From: Lottia gigantea
Taxonomy: Eukaryota; Mollusca; Gastropoda; Lottiidae
Reading direction: 5' to 3'
Assembly (NCBI RefSeq): GCF_000327385.1
Contig: NW_008708987.1
Location: forward strand, 562,129 to 626,128
Length of the DNA: 64,000 nucleotides
The first letter of the stretch is position 1, and each line of letters begins with the position of its first letter. Position numbers and translations under genes: made by a program. Below the pieces are notes generated by a model. It searched no databases. It was not told where the DNA came from and was given only the letters and a program-made list of their open reading frames with translations. Positions 32,894-45,452 of the stretch are shown one piece after another.

Positions 32894-35800
32894 ATGATGG
32901 GTAAGTGAATTTAGATAATTATTCTTTCAATATTACTACTTTCAGTTCACAATTCTGCTATTATAGGTCTTTGGAGAAGTCCACTGCTATACTATTATTG
33001 CTCCTGATTTTGTCATGCTTTCGACGAGATTTTTAGTCACTGAGATTGTTTTGCGTGTACGCATTTTTATTCTAAAATGTATCAAATTTGTGCAAACAAA
33101 ATGTGATATATTTTACTGATAACCCGAAATGAAAATTGTCTCTGAAATAAATTGCTCATTTTAAAAAAAAAATCGAATAACTTAAGTTATTTGACAATAA
33201 ACTTATTCTATGTCGCTAAAACTCTGCAATATTTAAACATTTTCAGTGATCTGTGAAAGGTTTTCCCGTCGTCATTAGCACACAAGGTGCAGAAGAGTAG
33301 GACGTAAAACTCCATTAATTTCATTTCATTTCTGAAAGGTTTCAATTTATTGATTCAATCGTATGATCTACTAATGATTGGTAAAATTTGCTTTACCAGC
33401 TATCTTGATTCAAGGTATATCTGTACCACTTTTCAAATGAAAATCCTACCTCAGGTCCGCCTGAAAAAGTAATAATATCACTAAAAGGGTAAAATCTTTT
33501 ATCTACTCGGGAGAAAAACAATAAAGGTCGAATTCTCAAACCGTCGGCTAAAACATTTTTTATTTAATATGATTGTAGAAGAACAGGGTGCGGGAATTCC
33601 ATTTTGAAGAGCTGTATGCTGTATGCTTTTGTGGACAAAAAATAACTTAAGAATCTTGCTTTGGTACTAATGAATTTAAAAATTATCCAAAGGTTCTTAT
33701 TTTGGTAAAGAACGTTTCGAAAACTGCGCAATTACGATGTCATATGAGATGTAGCTTAATAATGATAAAACTCAGAATTGATGTCGTCTTTAACCTGATC
33801 AGCTTATCTTCTTACGAACTTCAAAATCGTGCCACTTTACTCACATTTACTCCACATGTGGGTTGAGAGAAAGTGATAAATGGCCCTATATCTTCTTCAT
33901 TACAACTAGCTAATTATTGCTTCACATATAATCAGACCTGGCTAATTTCTACCCGTGCCTTTTCACAACTCCCTTATTAGATTCAATTATATTTTACAAC
34001 ATGAAATTGATATTTTAAATGTTTTTTTTTCCATAAAATAATATACAATATTTGGCAAATACGAATTATATTTACATGTTTCTTTAAACTTGATATTTTT
34101 TTCAAGCGCAGAATAATTACCGTTATTCTATTACATCTTTTTCAGAGGCGAACAAATAATTGACTTTTTACGATAAAAATGAATATACCATCTTGAGAAC
34201 GATGCATTATTATTATCATTTAAAAAAGAGAGAAGCTATTCAAATTTGACACAAAAACAAATATCAAAATTAAATACATACATTATAATCAAAATAAAAC
34301 ATTCACGATATCATTGATACAATGTATTACAACTACAATATTCAAGTCCAAAATCCCCATTGAATTTGAGCTCTACTGTGATAAATACCTTGGCGGGTGC
34401 TGCTAACAAGACATGCTCTCTCTTCCAGTTTACTAGGTGTACCTATCATCTCACAAAATAAAATGGTAACTACGTTTTCCAGTAAACTATTGTAAAAATA
34501 AAAACGAATTTATTTTGAATGTGATAATTACACATAACGATACATTTCTTTTCACATATTTTTTGATACATTTTATTCAAATATCGAAATACACTTTGTC
34601 AGATATAGTGATTCACTTTTTACAAAAATAATAATAATATATTTTAGTCAAATATTGATACATATTAGTCAAATCTAACGATTCTTTTTAATCAAATATG
34701 ATGATACATTTGAGTCAACTTTAATGATTTGATTAAAATACAAAGATACATTTTCATTCAATTATATTGATACATTTTTCAAAGAAAATGATTCATTTTA
34801 TTTACAAATATTGATACATTTGAGTCAAATAAAGACACATTTGTGTCAAAATTAACGATTCTTTTGATCAAATATAATAAAATATTTAGTCAAATATAAT
34901 GATACATTTCATTCTAGTATATCGATACATTAAATTTAAATTTTATTTTTATTATCAGAATATTTGAATAAACTCTATCATAATAATATTGTTTTTGTAC
35001 AAGGTAATCTGCAGTTTAACCAATTATAGGAATGATCTTTCCCGTGTCGGAAGGTACTTTAGTTTTTCTGCGAACATTATTTACCGAAAAATCTGATCTG
35101 TAGGAATCTTCTATTGGTGGAATTCATTAAAAAATTAAATTGAATTATTTCCATAATATTGCGTGAAACGCCTTTTCTCGGCAGAGAAGGTTTCGTTAGT
35201 TTTGGTCATTCTATAGCTAATCATGCCAATACACGCTTATTTTCTTTAACGGTCGAATGTCAAACAGCATCCAAAATAAACAATAGTTCAGAAAACAAAG
35301 CCCGTTAGATATTCTATAATACCAGTCTAAGTGAAACTTGAAACTGAATTTTATCAGTGAAACGTAACGCACATTCTTCCGTACGTTCAACCGTAACGTT
35401 ATTCAAATCGTATTACAATGGTGCCTGGAAGTAATTGATGACGTCACAATTTCCTTGCAATACTTGGAATTCTCCAAGAGTTTGTGCTGCAGATAAGAAC
35501 TCGACGACTCTACATGAAGCAATTGTAATATTGGTTTTATAAACAGTCAGACCTGTCAAACAGCTTCTCTTTATCTCTCTCTATAATCAACAGTAACATT
35601 TCTCTATCATTGGAAATTCTACACTTGATGTACGCGACTAACGTTCAATAAAAATTCCAAATTGATGAAGATATTTCTTATTCAGACATTTTTACACTTA
35701 TTCACCCCAGGTAGAAAGTTTTCTAGATTTTATCGTAAAAGAAGGAAATAATCTACTCTTTCTGTGATATGATTTTCGGTCATTTTTTGGCAATGTTTAT

Positions 35801-38800
35801 TTGTTCTGCCGAATCACAATAATTAGAAAACCAGCAAATATTCATACCGTTATCTTTATTCTTAAAAACAAATTCGATAAACAGTCGCTAACAGTCTATT
35901 ACTATGGCCTATTCGATTGTTTACCACCCAAATTTGAGTGCTTTGAAAGATATCGAAATAAGCAACGTAAGCATGAATACTAGGCTATATTATTTACAAA
36001 TAAAATTTATTAAATGAAATAATTTTATGAATTTTGATATCTCCATTCATTGGAATAATTCAGTTATAACATTATCTCAATAGGATCAAATTAACATCTA
36101 TATTACATATATTTATATGCAATTGTAGGCCTAATCGATTACCATCTAGAAGTAATCGCTACGGAATTCTGAAACGATTCCTTCAAACAAACCGTTAATT
36201 TGTCAATAAAGGACTAATTGGTAATCGCCGACAGATCCCCCAAACCTGGACGAAACTATTTAATGCCCTGTCTTTGCAATTATGCCATTAAAATTTTCAA
36301 CACACCACTTCTGCCATTTTTCTGAAACGCAAACATTTTGGCGGTTTACGTCTGCACTTCGAGGATATCGTACATATTTAGGTCGTTAAGGGAAAACTTT
36401 TAGAGTGAGTGATGAAACGAAATTTGAAAAGCAGACGAAAGATTTGTGAGGTAGTGAAGAAAAAGTTTTTGTCATTAAGAACGGTGGTGAAATTTACAAC
36501 ATTTCCATCATCGACATTGAAAACTAGATCTACTCAGATTCATACCCTAACAATCTGTTTTTCTTCCTTCTTTTTCCAGATGCTTTTCAAAAGAAAAAAA
36601 AACTTCAAATGATATTTTTACGAGTTTCGAACATATTTTGTGTGTGAAAATTTTGGTATTTATATTCTGAAATTTTCTGCTAAAATTTACAAGCTTTCGG
36701 GTATATGATTACAAAAATATGCTCATAAAAACTGGCGCTGATGTATCAAATATGACAGAACGTTTCTCATTTTCACCAATCCATCATTAATATTCCTTAC
36801 AATTCGCACAAATATCTGTAATATTGTTTTTTAACTTTCAGAATCTATGATAATAACAAACGCCAAGCCTCATTTCATAAAGAAACTAAGAAATCGTTGA
36901 TATGACTTAGTTTTGAAATTATGCCATTACTACAAATTACTTTGTTTTACGCATCAATTGAAACTAGTAATAATATGTGTTAATATTAATTATGAATGCT
37001 AGTCTGTTTTTTGGTTTCTTTTTTTTTCCTTGTAAACATACACAATACCAATTTGCAGGCAATAATTTGGAAAATAAGGATACATTTAATTAAAATGATA
37101 CATTTCAAGAAAATGTAAAGAAAAATTTCAATGTAGTATCGTAAATCTGAATACTAATACAATCTATTCAAATATGTGATTTTTTTAAATAACGTTTTGA
37201 AGATACAGAATTATAATTTTTAGAATAAAGATGCATTTTATTCAAATATTATACATTTCAAGCAAATTTCTGAAATACAAAGTGATATTTTGTAAACGAA
37301 AGCGGCAATTTACAAAAAGACATAATTTCCGGATTTAAAGACTTCCAGAGGGAACAATTCTTCATATAATAATTCCTCAACTAGGCCTATATCCACCTGT
37401 CTTGAAACTAATTCCCCACCCGTGAAGAAATTTGTCTTGTTGGGTAATTAATATAATCAGTTAATTAGACGAACTCACGTTGTTTTCATGTGGCGCTGAT
37501 AGGCGGCTTCTCGTGTTGCGGCTTCTAAAATACAAGTGAATCGCTCACTCTAGGGAGGTTGCCCCCGACGGTAAATTTATAGGAAAACGACGTGAATTTT
37601 AAGGAGTTACAGGGCCTGAGTGTTAATGGGTTTACACTTGTATACATATATTACATACATAAAGATAAACTCACCACAAGGTGTCGACTTATGACAACTT
37701 GGAATTTAAATCAGCCTAGTATCTATAAATTGTGTCTTGATATATTATTTTTGGATTTTGAAGTCAGTGGGTACAGTTGGAAAATTGTTTTTATTAAATC
37801 AACCGAAATCTACCTTTTTATGAATGTAATATGAAAAAAAGAGTAATAACGATATGTATCTGAACATAAAACTTGATATTAAAACAATGTATCTTATTGT
37901 AAAACAATGTTCTTTCCTCAAAGCTGTTTATCTTATATTCAAAAGATGCATCTGATAAATTAGTGTGTATTATATTAAAAACATTATTGATAAGAATAAA
38001 TGTTTCTCATATATCATTGATATATACCTCATACTAACATAATCTATCATCAAAAACATAAATAGGCCTACTTCTTTTCAATTATTAACTGATGCAAAAA
38101 AATTTAAATATATAACGACTACCAATGATAGTAAAATACTAAAAAATATTGGGTCATTTTTGTTCAAAACCCAACAAATAGTACGGGTAACCAATAACAA
38201 TAATTAAAACAAATCATACGTTAGTCACTACAGAATATCTTTTCTTGTTTTGTTTAAATTGTGTTTAGTTTGTGTTTGATTATTATTTGTATTGTGTTGT
38301 TTATCATTGCTTTGGCTATAATGGCGTAATATTTGCAATAAAGTTATTATTATTATTATTATATATGAGAAATATGTTAGAATAGCGTTATAAATATTTT
38401 GAAATATATTGTGCATGGTACTTATTTAATCTTATTTTTAAAAATATTGTATGTTTAAGCGATACAATATCTCCGCATCTAATTTAAAAACATTGCATCA
38501 CATTTTATATATTTTAAATTTAGATCGGTGTAACATCTCGTAACGAATTTGTATTCGCCGATGAAGTGATATGTTTTTTTTTCTCTATATTTTGTAATTT
38601 TATGTATATAATAATTCATGCATTATGTATATTCGCATTCTTAAAATCGAATTCATTTATCTTTCCAGAACACCAGTCTTACGGGGAAGTGAACCAACTC
38701 GGAGGTGTGTTCGTCAATGGAAGACCGCTTCCCAACGCAATAAGACTCAGGATAGTGGAGCTCGCCCAGCTCGGAGTAAGACCGTGTGATATCAGCCGAC

Positions 38801-39495
38801 AACTCAGAGTATCTCATGGATGCGTCAGTAAAATACTAGCCCGATACAACGAAACGGGGTCGATCTTACCCGGGGCTATAGGAGGAAGCAAGCCCCGAGT
38901 TACGACCCCCAATGTTGTTAAACATATCAAAGTGTACAAAGACAGAGATCCTGGTATTTTCGCCTGGGAAATTCGAGATAAACTTCTCGCTGACGGTGTT
39001 TGTGATAAATATAACGTGCCTTCTGTCAGTTCCATTAGCCGGATATTACGTAATAAACTAGGAAGCGGAAGTGGTAATAGCGGAAGTAGCAGTCCAGGAG
39101 CAAGTCCTAATGAACAATTTGATTCGAAAACGATATCTACATCCATGCATCCCCCATCTACACCTATTTACAATCAGTTTTATCCGTATTCATGCCCTCC
39201 ACCAGCAATGGGCATGCACGGATCGTTCCCAACCCCTCAGATGCCGAGTCAAGGTCACGGTTTATCAGTCAATTACAAGCCGCCCGTATCAAGCTGTGTT
39301 TCGCCATGTATGATGCGGGCTTGGCCATCCTCGCATTCCGTCACGGACATTTTAGCATTTAGTCGACAGCCCATGCCGGGGCAACCCGCACCCATGCCGT
39401 CTCACGATAATATGGGGACTATAGGACAGACTTACAACATGTCCAACTATTATGGAATGAAACCGGGAATGTCACCGATGTATTTACAAAGTTGA
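32894..39495 (+). CDS. pax1/9: Pax1/9 paired-domain transcription factor
   Basis: Two coding exons. Exon 1 contributes only ATGATGG (32894-32900) before the donor GTAAGTGAAT. Exon 2 (38669-39495) begins after 'ttatctttccag' and completes the split Glu codon, giving [15 protein letters not shown] and 277 residues in all. Residues 7-133 are a complete paired domain very close to vertebrate Pax1/Pax9 ([60 protein letters not shown]). There is no homeodomain. An octapeptide-type motif HSVTDILA lies at 225-232. The C-terminus is rich in Pro, Met and Ser. The factor acts in the nucleus; relatives pattern pharyngeal endoderm in deuterostomes. The tiny first exon is inferred from its frame and donor; vertebrate relatives begin similarly (MEQTYGEVN). 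AATAAA at 39663 is a candidate polyadenylation signal. Confidence 0.96.
33250..33350 (+). repeat. SINE tail fragment
   Basis: 'cccgtcgtcattagcacaca', 'aggtgcagaagagtaggacg' and 'tttcatttcatttc' match the tail of the SINE at 6870-7196. Confidence 0.7.
34560..34940. repeat. Degenerate AT-rich tandem words in the Pax1/9 intron
   Basis: About a dozen repeats of a loose 28-32 base unit combining 'gatacattt' with 'agtcaaatat' or 'attcaaatat'. It is too diverged for a clean period, so it is an old minisatellite. Confidence 0.6.
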
Positions 39496-40748
39496 GTTTG
39501 AAGGTATTGGACAAGGAGGGTCACCAGTGTGTTAACCAGCCAGGTTAGGATGTAGGCCCTATAGGTAGGACACATTGAAAAGATTAGAATCGTCTTGTAC
39601 AGGATGTACGAATGCATTTAACAGCTAAGCAGTCAGGCGTCGAATCTAGTGTGCGTTAGCCAAATAAACTGATGGACGAGGGGAAAAAGTTAAAATGTTC
39701 TGGTACATGTTAATTATTGTACAAAACAATTAGTGCGATTCAAACGGCGGTTGCGGTGCAACTCAACGCCTGGAAAAACTCTTCATTTGTGAAAGTGTGC
39801 CAAATGTGAAATAAACATTTCAGACTAACGGTGTGTTTAAATCAGTAATTAACACACACGAATAAATAATGTCTCGTCAAAAAGAGGTGAAAATCATTAC
39901 TACATATTAATTAGTCGTTTCTAAGGGCGGCCATTTTGTTTTCTCATTTGTCATCTCATTATTAACTCAGCACATTTGAAATGTTTATTTTTCTTCAAAT
40001 CGACGGTAATGTTGTTAATAAATTGCCAAAAGCCTGAAATTTTGCTCAATTTAGATTAAGATGTAACATATTGAACTTTTGTATCATTAAACAAAATTTC
40101 TTGTTTAGATTAGTGGATATGTACGGTGCATCGGTTAACTAAAAAACGAAATTCAAAACATGAAGCGAATATTTTCAAATACATATGAATATGAATTATG
40201 ACTGTAATAATATCCAATATGGAATTACAATCTATGTTTTGTTTAGAGTGATGAGTGTATACTAGTCGATGAAAGATTTATTTATGTGTTCTTGACGAAA
40301 ATGTAATTTAGATTTAAAAAAGATAAATTAAAAGAATAATATTTGTTGTTTATGATTGAAAAATAAAACTTATGTAGATTTCTAAAAAAAATTGTGTTAT
40401 TGTTTTTCATATCCATTTTGGAATGGTGGGATGAAAGTTGCCGTCGAGGTAACGGTTTATATTTATAGCCTATCACAAAACAAACAGAGAGCAATAACCA
40501 AAAAATATAGTTACCAACAAATGTGATACGAATATTCAATGTGGACAATATCTTGCTCGACCGAACTGAACATCAAATGTAATTGTATAACTGCAATATT
40601 TTTTTGGATGGTTAATTATTTTTTACTTACTCCAGGTACATCGTACACAGCGTTTCAGAGAGTCGTCATAGTACTTAATGTTTATTTGGCATACTAATAT
40701 CCATATTCAATGCTGTTCTGTATTTTATGCTGTATATATACATGTTTG

Positions 40749-40893
40749 CAGTGGCGGAGTCAGGTTTGCGTCCGTGAGGGGGTGAAATATCTGAGATTGC
40801 CCGAATTTCTAACCCAGTTATGGGATTTTTGCCCGCTTTCGGGGTTGCGAGGGGGGCGGCTGCACCCTCTGCCCCCCTTTGGCTCCGCCACTG
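40749..40893. mobile_element. hAT-type MITE with 8-bp target duplication
   Basis: 145 bp with termini CAGTGGCGGAGTC and GGCTCCGCCACTG. It is flanked on both sides by the exact 8-bp repeat CATGTTTG (40741-40748 and 40894-40901). CAGTG termini with an 8-bp duplication are the hAT hallmark. It has no coding capacity, and the intact duplication points to a fairly young insertion. Confidence 0.9.
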
Positions 40894-41109
40894 CATGTTT
40901 GTAGTATCTGATAGAAGCATGAAACATGTAGTTCGTCATGATATTGTATGATAAGTATATTTTATGTAAATAAGACGAGAAAAGCGACACAATGTTGATA
41001 AGTTTATAGTCGAGAATGATAAAGAATTTATAATGTTGATACACCTTGTTCCTACAACAAGATTAGATGTACAGATCTTTTTACACTGAAAACACACACG
41101 TCGATTTGT

Positions 41110-41460
41110 AGCAGACGATTGATATTGCATGTTTTTGGAACAAATGCATGGCAGGGAAGTTTTGCATGACATTTCATGCTTATAAAGAAAAATTGTGGGG
41201 AAACAGACGGTACATAAATAGCGAGAAACGGGTAATCGATATTGTATGCTTATAAAAATACATAACCATGATATTGCATGCTTTTGGAACAAATGGCGGG
41301 AAAAGGGGGAGAAAATATATGCTTTAAAATAAAAAGCAGAAGCGGAGGATCGATATTGTATGATGGTGAACAAATGGAAGGAAAGGACCCATTGTTATTG
41401 TGTGCCAATGAACACCTGGCGGGAAAATAAAGGATCGACATATCATGCATACGAAAGAAA
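41110..41460. repeat. Degenerate tandem region, GATATTGCATG units
   Basis: 'gatattgcatg' or 'gatattgtatg' followed by 'gaacaaatg' and 'gcgggaaa' occurs about five times with spacings of 60-110 bases. Open frames through it on the minus strand are by-products. Confidence 0.6.
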
Positions 41461-44221
41461 CGATGGGATATTACACTTACTATATACCTACGTGAAAAGG
41501 ACAAATGATTCCACCACACATTAACCTGATAAGAAATGACAGGCAAAAAAAATCCCACACAGAAATTGTCGTTTTAACATATACATTTACACAATTACCG
41601 AATTCTCGCGAAATTAGATTAATCTTCTAAATTGTATAGATTGAAAAGCTGTGCACGTACTTTTATATGCATGAGATTTCTCTAAAACATTCAATTCAAA
41701 GTGCCGATTTCTGCCGAAGTAATTTCAACAATTCAAACGACAATTGCACGTGTTGAAGTTCGAAAATTCGAGTAACATTCAAATAATTTGAACATTCTCA
41801 CGTGGTTTAATGACAACAATTCAATTATTCAAACACATAAAAACCTCAATTGCCGTAATTTTTACTGCAGTTAGGAACATGTATGGTGATATGAGACCTC
41901 CCTGACTCACACCCCCCTCCCTCCCCCCCTCTGTCGGTAGCAAGTTGGGTTTGAATCATTCTGCTGGGTGTTTGAATCATTCTTAAGGTTAGACAAATTC
42001 TGAAGATTGTACGACTGCTTCCAAGAGTCGACCCCATAATTTCAATATCGATTGATGTAATTCTGCTGAAGTTTTATTGGAGTCTAAAACATTTTCAATA
42101 TAATGAGAAACTCCTTACATTTTTTAATCCACTCGGGTCATTTAAAACAAGAAAGAAATCACCTCTATAAAATGTGATACTTTTTACACTAATCAAAATT
42201 AAATTACAATTTCGTATCTTTTGTTTTCTGATTTTTTTTAGTCTTCATCGTACAATTTAGACGTAATCTTAAGTAGATTGCACTTTTAAAGTCAGCAAAA
42301 ATCGCTAAAAACAGTAAAAAATTCTCTCAAAAAATCGAAAGTAGGCTATTAATAAAGACCGAAATGAATACGACTTTGTTTCAAAGACGATGAAAATGTT
42401 TTGGAATTTTCAACTTTTCTCAAAGCCATGTTTATATTTATAACATGACATTTGTTATTTAATGAGAAAAGCATACTGTATTAACATTACCAGAAGTTTG
42501 TAGGGGTAATTTAAGGAGTTATCGCCCTTGAATAAATAAACAGACGACATTAGCCTGGTAATTAACAAGGAACGATAACTCTTGATGTTATTATTCAGAT
42601 CAATGGAATGATTTAAGAAGTGTATTTGTTTGATGAAAAGGGGTTTATGAAACGATTAAACACATGGGACCGCTAAAACGAAAGTTGATACAAGTTTTAT
42701 TGTAACTAATATCGGGTTTTGTGTATTTATGGGGCTGATATTAAGCTTGATTTGTTCAGCGTGTGTAGCGCTCAATCGACTCCATCCAAACGATACATAG
42801 AAAATAGATCATTGACGGAAATTATGCAGAATTAATAACCTTGAAGTGGTAGGAGGCTTCAACACTTTTGGATTCTCGATGAACGGTTGTCATATTTGCA
42901 TAATACGTATGTGAATAGCAAAAGCATATTCTAAATCAAAATATATCCCATAATATATACGATCAATTCTATAAAAATCATAATAATTTATTCAAAGGCT
43001 GATATTACAGTTTTACAGAATTATGTATAAGAAAAAAATTAGTCAAAATATTACAGACTATTACAAGTTAGAATTTAAAACTTACAACAAAAATATTCTA
43101 AATTTTTAAAAATAATTTTATTACTTATGTAAATATAATTTTTTGAAATTTAAAAACTGAAAAAGTCTATGAGACGTTACACGAATCACACAATTTTTGG
43201 AAAGTTTCAAAGTAATTCCTCCGATGTCCGCAGGCATAATAAGAGGGCCTGTAAAAGTCGTAAAACTTTCCGTAATATTATTATTGTATCAGTTTGATAA
43301 TTAGACATGCCAGTAATTAAAGCTAGCCTGAATAAATAAAATAAACTTCTTTCAACTGGAACTTTCAACTTCAGCATATCAACATGCCAATTATTGCGAA
43401 CGGTTAAATAAATATTTCTTCCTATTTACACACGTACTATAGTTTGATATTTTAACTGGAATAACGATCTTTCAATTTTCTGAAAATTTACCAAGACAAG
43501 AACGTGTTTGTCTCCAAAATTTTATGACATTAACAGTTTTCGAAATATTTTTGAAGGCCACTTTTATTTCTCTTTGACGTTAAGGTTTAATGTCGTCACA
43601 AATTCCACACTTTAAAACAAATATGGACAGCCAACAATCCCGCCCTTCATTCGGCAGTTTCCGCAAAGAGAAGTGAATTGCATTACAGAACCAGATTTTG
43701 GTGATCTCAGTGCGGAAACATGTAGTCGCAGGCATATCATCTTTATTTGTAAATAGTTTATACTGTTGTGCTCTTAATTAAGAATGTTATCTTATTCTGA
43801 TTTTTTTTAGGTAAATCGTAAAAAATTGTGCACGCACATGGCCAGATGATAATCAACAACATATTTGTCGAAGTCATCAAGAACAGTAACTCTAGCCTTT
43901 ACCTCGTAATTTATAAATGAACCAATCATAAATATCGTTTTATTTTCATACAGGAAATACTTCACGTGCACATTGCCGCCATATTCTAATTAAGATGGTT
44001 GATTGATGGGATTCTGGTTGGTACTCAACTCGCTGTGTGGTGCCAATTGGAACATTACAGACGTCTTCTATTAAAGACGATTTAACCCACGTGGAAGCTG
44101 TCCACCAGAGGTGGTTTTATTGCCTCTTGGTAAATTTCGAGCTCTTTTTTGTAAGAAATTGATGTCTTACATTACTTTTACTGTCGATAAATCCGCTTTG
44201 ATTATATTTTAATTTTTTTCA

Positions 44222-44328
44222 AAAAGTTTTTTGCACCAGTTGAATTTTCAGTCAGATTTCTGTGATTCTTGCTATTCCATAAATAGTAAGCATTTTATGA
44301 CATCACTATCGCAAAAACTGCCAATGAT
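44222..44328. repeat. MITE family A, left-half fragment
   Basis: 'tttgcaccagttgaattttc', 'cagtcagatttctgtgatt' and 'cattttatgacatcacta' match the family. It directly abuts the foldback element. Confidence 0.6.
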
Positions 44329-45116
44329 ATATATAGACACAGCTTTATGGAACAACAATCACTGGTTAAAGTTTTATGCAACGTTTCGACGTGTTTCCCC
44401 CGTCGTCCTCAGGCACATAATGAGAAGAAGTGATGGGCAAACTATATATACATTAATGCTTATTATTAAGAACACACAAGAGAAAATGGTTTATTGATAC
44501 ATTACATTAAATTTTAACAGGTACAATAAGAGGTATATAATTCTTAAAATAACATACAGGCTGATTAAGTAAAATAATTGAAGTAAAGTAAATGAATTAA
44601 AAAAGATTAATTGAAGATTAAATAAACAACTATGGCTGGTATTGATAAACTTATTAACTTGTAATTATTCATATTCAAAAACAATTTCCAACTTTAAGCA
44701 TANTTAGTTATATGAACAATGTAATTTCTATTAATAAAAGACTCCAATACCAGCCATAGATGTTTATTTAATCTTCCATTAATCTTTTTTAATTCCNNNN
44801 NNNNNNNNNNNNNNNNNNNNNNNNNNNNNNNNNNNNNNNNNNNNNNATTTATTTACTTTACTTCAATTATTTTACTTAATCAGCCTGTATGTTATTTTAA
44901 GAATTATATGACCTCTTATTGTACCTGTTAAAATTTAATGTAATGTATCAATAAACCATTTTCTCTTGTGTGTTCTTAATAATAAGCATTAATGTATATA
45001 TAGTTTGCCCATCACTTCTTCTCATTATGTGCCTGAGGACGACGGGGGAAACACGTCGAAACGTTGCATAAAACTTTAACCAGTGATTGTTGTTCCATAA
45101 AGCTGTGTCTATATAT
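44329..45116. mobile_element. Foldback element with about 317-bp inverted arms
   Basis: Left arm 44329-44645 is mirrored by 44748-45116 (319 bases once the 50 N are removed), with a loop of about 100 bp. The arms are nearly identical. Each outer part carries the GCAACGTTTCGACG...CGTCGTCCTCAGGC motif, at 44378-44414 and 45031-45067. It has no protein-coding frame. The N run at 44797-44846 falls exactly where the two arms still match without a break, so the gap is probably an artefact of assembling a palindrome. Confidence 0.85.
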
Positions 45117-45452
45117 CGTACTCACAATTGCTAAATGCCATTCAAAGACTTTATTTGCCAATGATATCTCAGGGCCTTTACAATGCCTTTGATATTAGTT
45201 CGAGGTTGGTAGGAAAGTAATTTGCTAAAACTTGCAAACTGCAAAACACGAAACCTTTTTGCAAATTTCATTACCAATTCCAATTCCTCGCCGCCATGAA
45301 AGCGACTCTGAAGTGAAGAGCGGGGGTGATAATTAATTCAATCAACACGAATGTAATAAAAGTATCTCAGTGTCATTACTGTATGTTAAATCTTTCAACA
45401 AACCTCTTTAAATACTATCTCTTAGACATTTACTGCCATACTTATAGAGCGC

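Larger units (their letters stand above)
32901..38668 (+). promoter_or_regulatory. Pax1/9 intron 1 (5.8 kb), candidate control region
   Basis: It contains a SINE tail (33250-33350), a perfect CRE (TGACGTCA, 35439-35446) in 'aattgatgacgtcacaattt', and a long degenerate array of GATACATTT/TCAAATAT words (34560-34940, with echoes at 37080-37300 and 37850-38030). No exon is evident; the open frames at 35801, 36409 and 37592 have no signature. Enhancer content is likely for a developmental gene with one large intron, but it is not shown by the sequence. Confidence 0.5.

Noticed and set aside
34560-34940. CRISPR-like or regularly spaced repeat array
   Set aside because: Units are degenerate and contiguous in a eukaryotic intron; an old minisatellite.
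38814-39313. Minus-strand (38814-39146) and second plus-frame (39071-39313) open frames in the Pax1/9 exon
   Set aside because: Overlap the paired-domain exon in other frames; no signature of their own.
44378-44414. Functional hammerhead ribozyme
   Set aside because: The core has one extra base before stem II, and I could not define a closing stem with a cleavage triplet; kept only as a resemblance.
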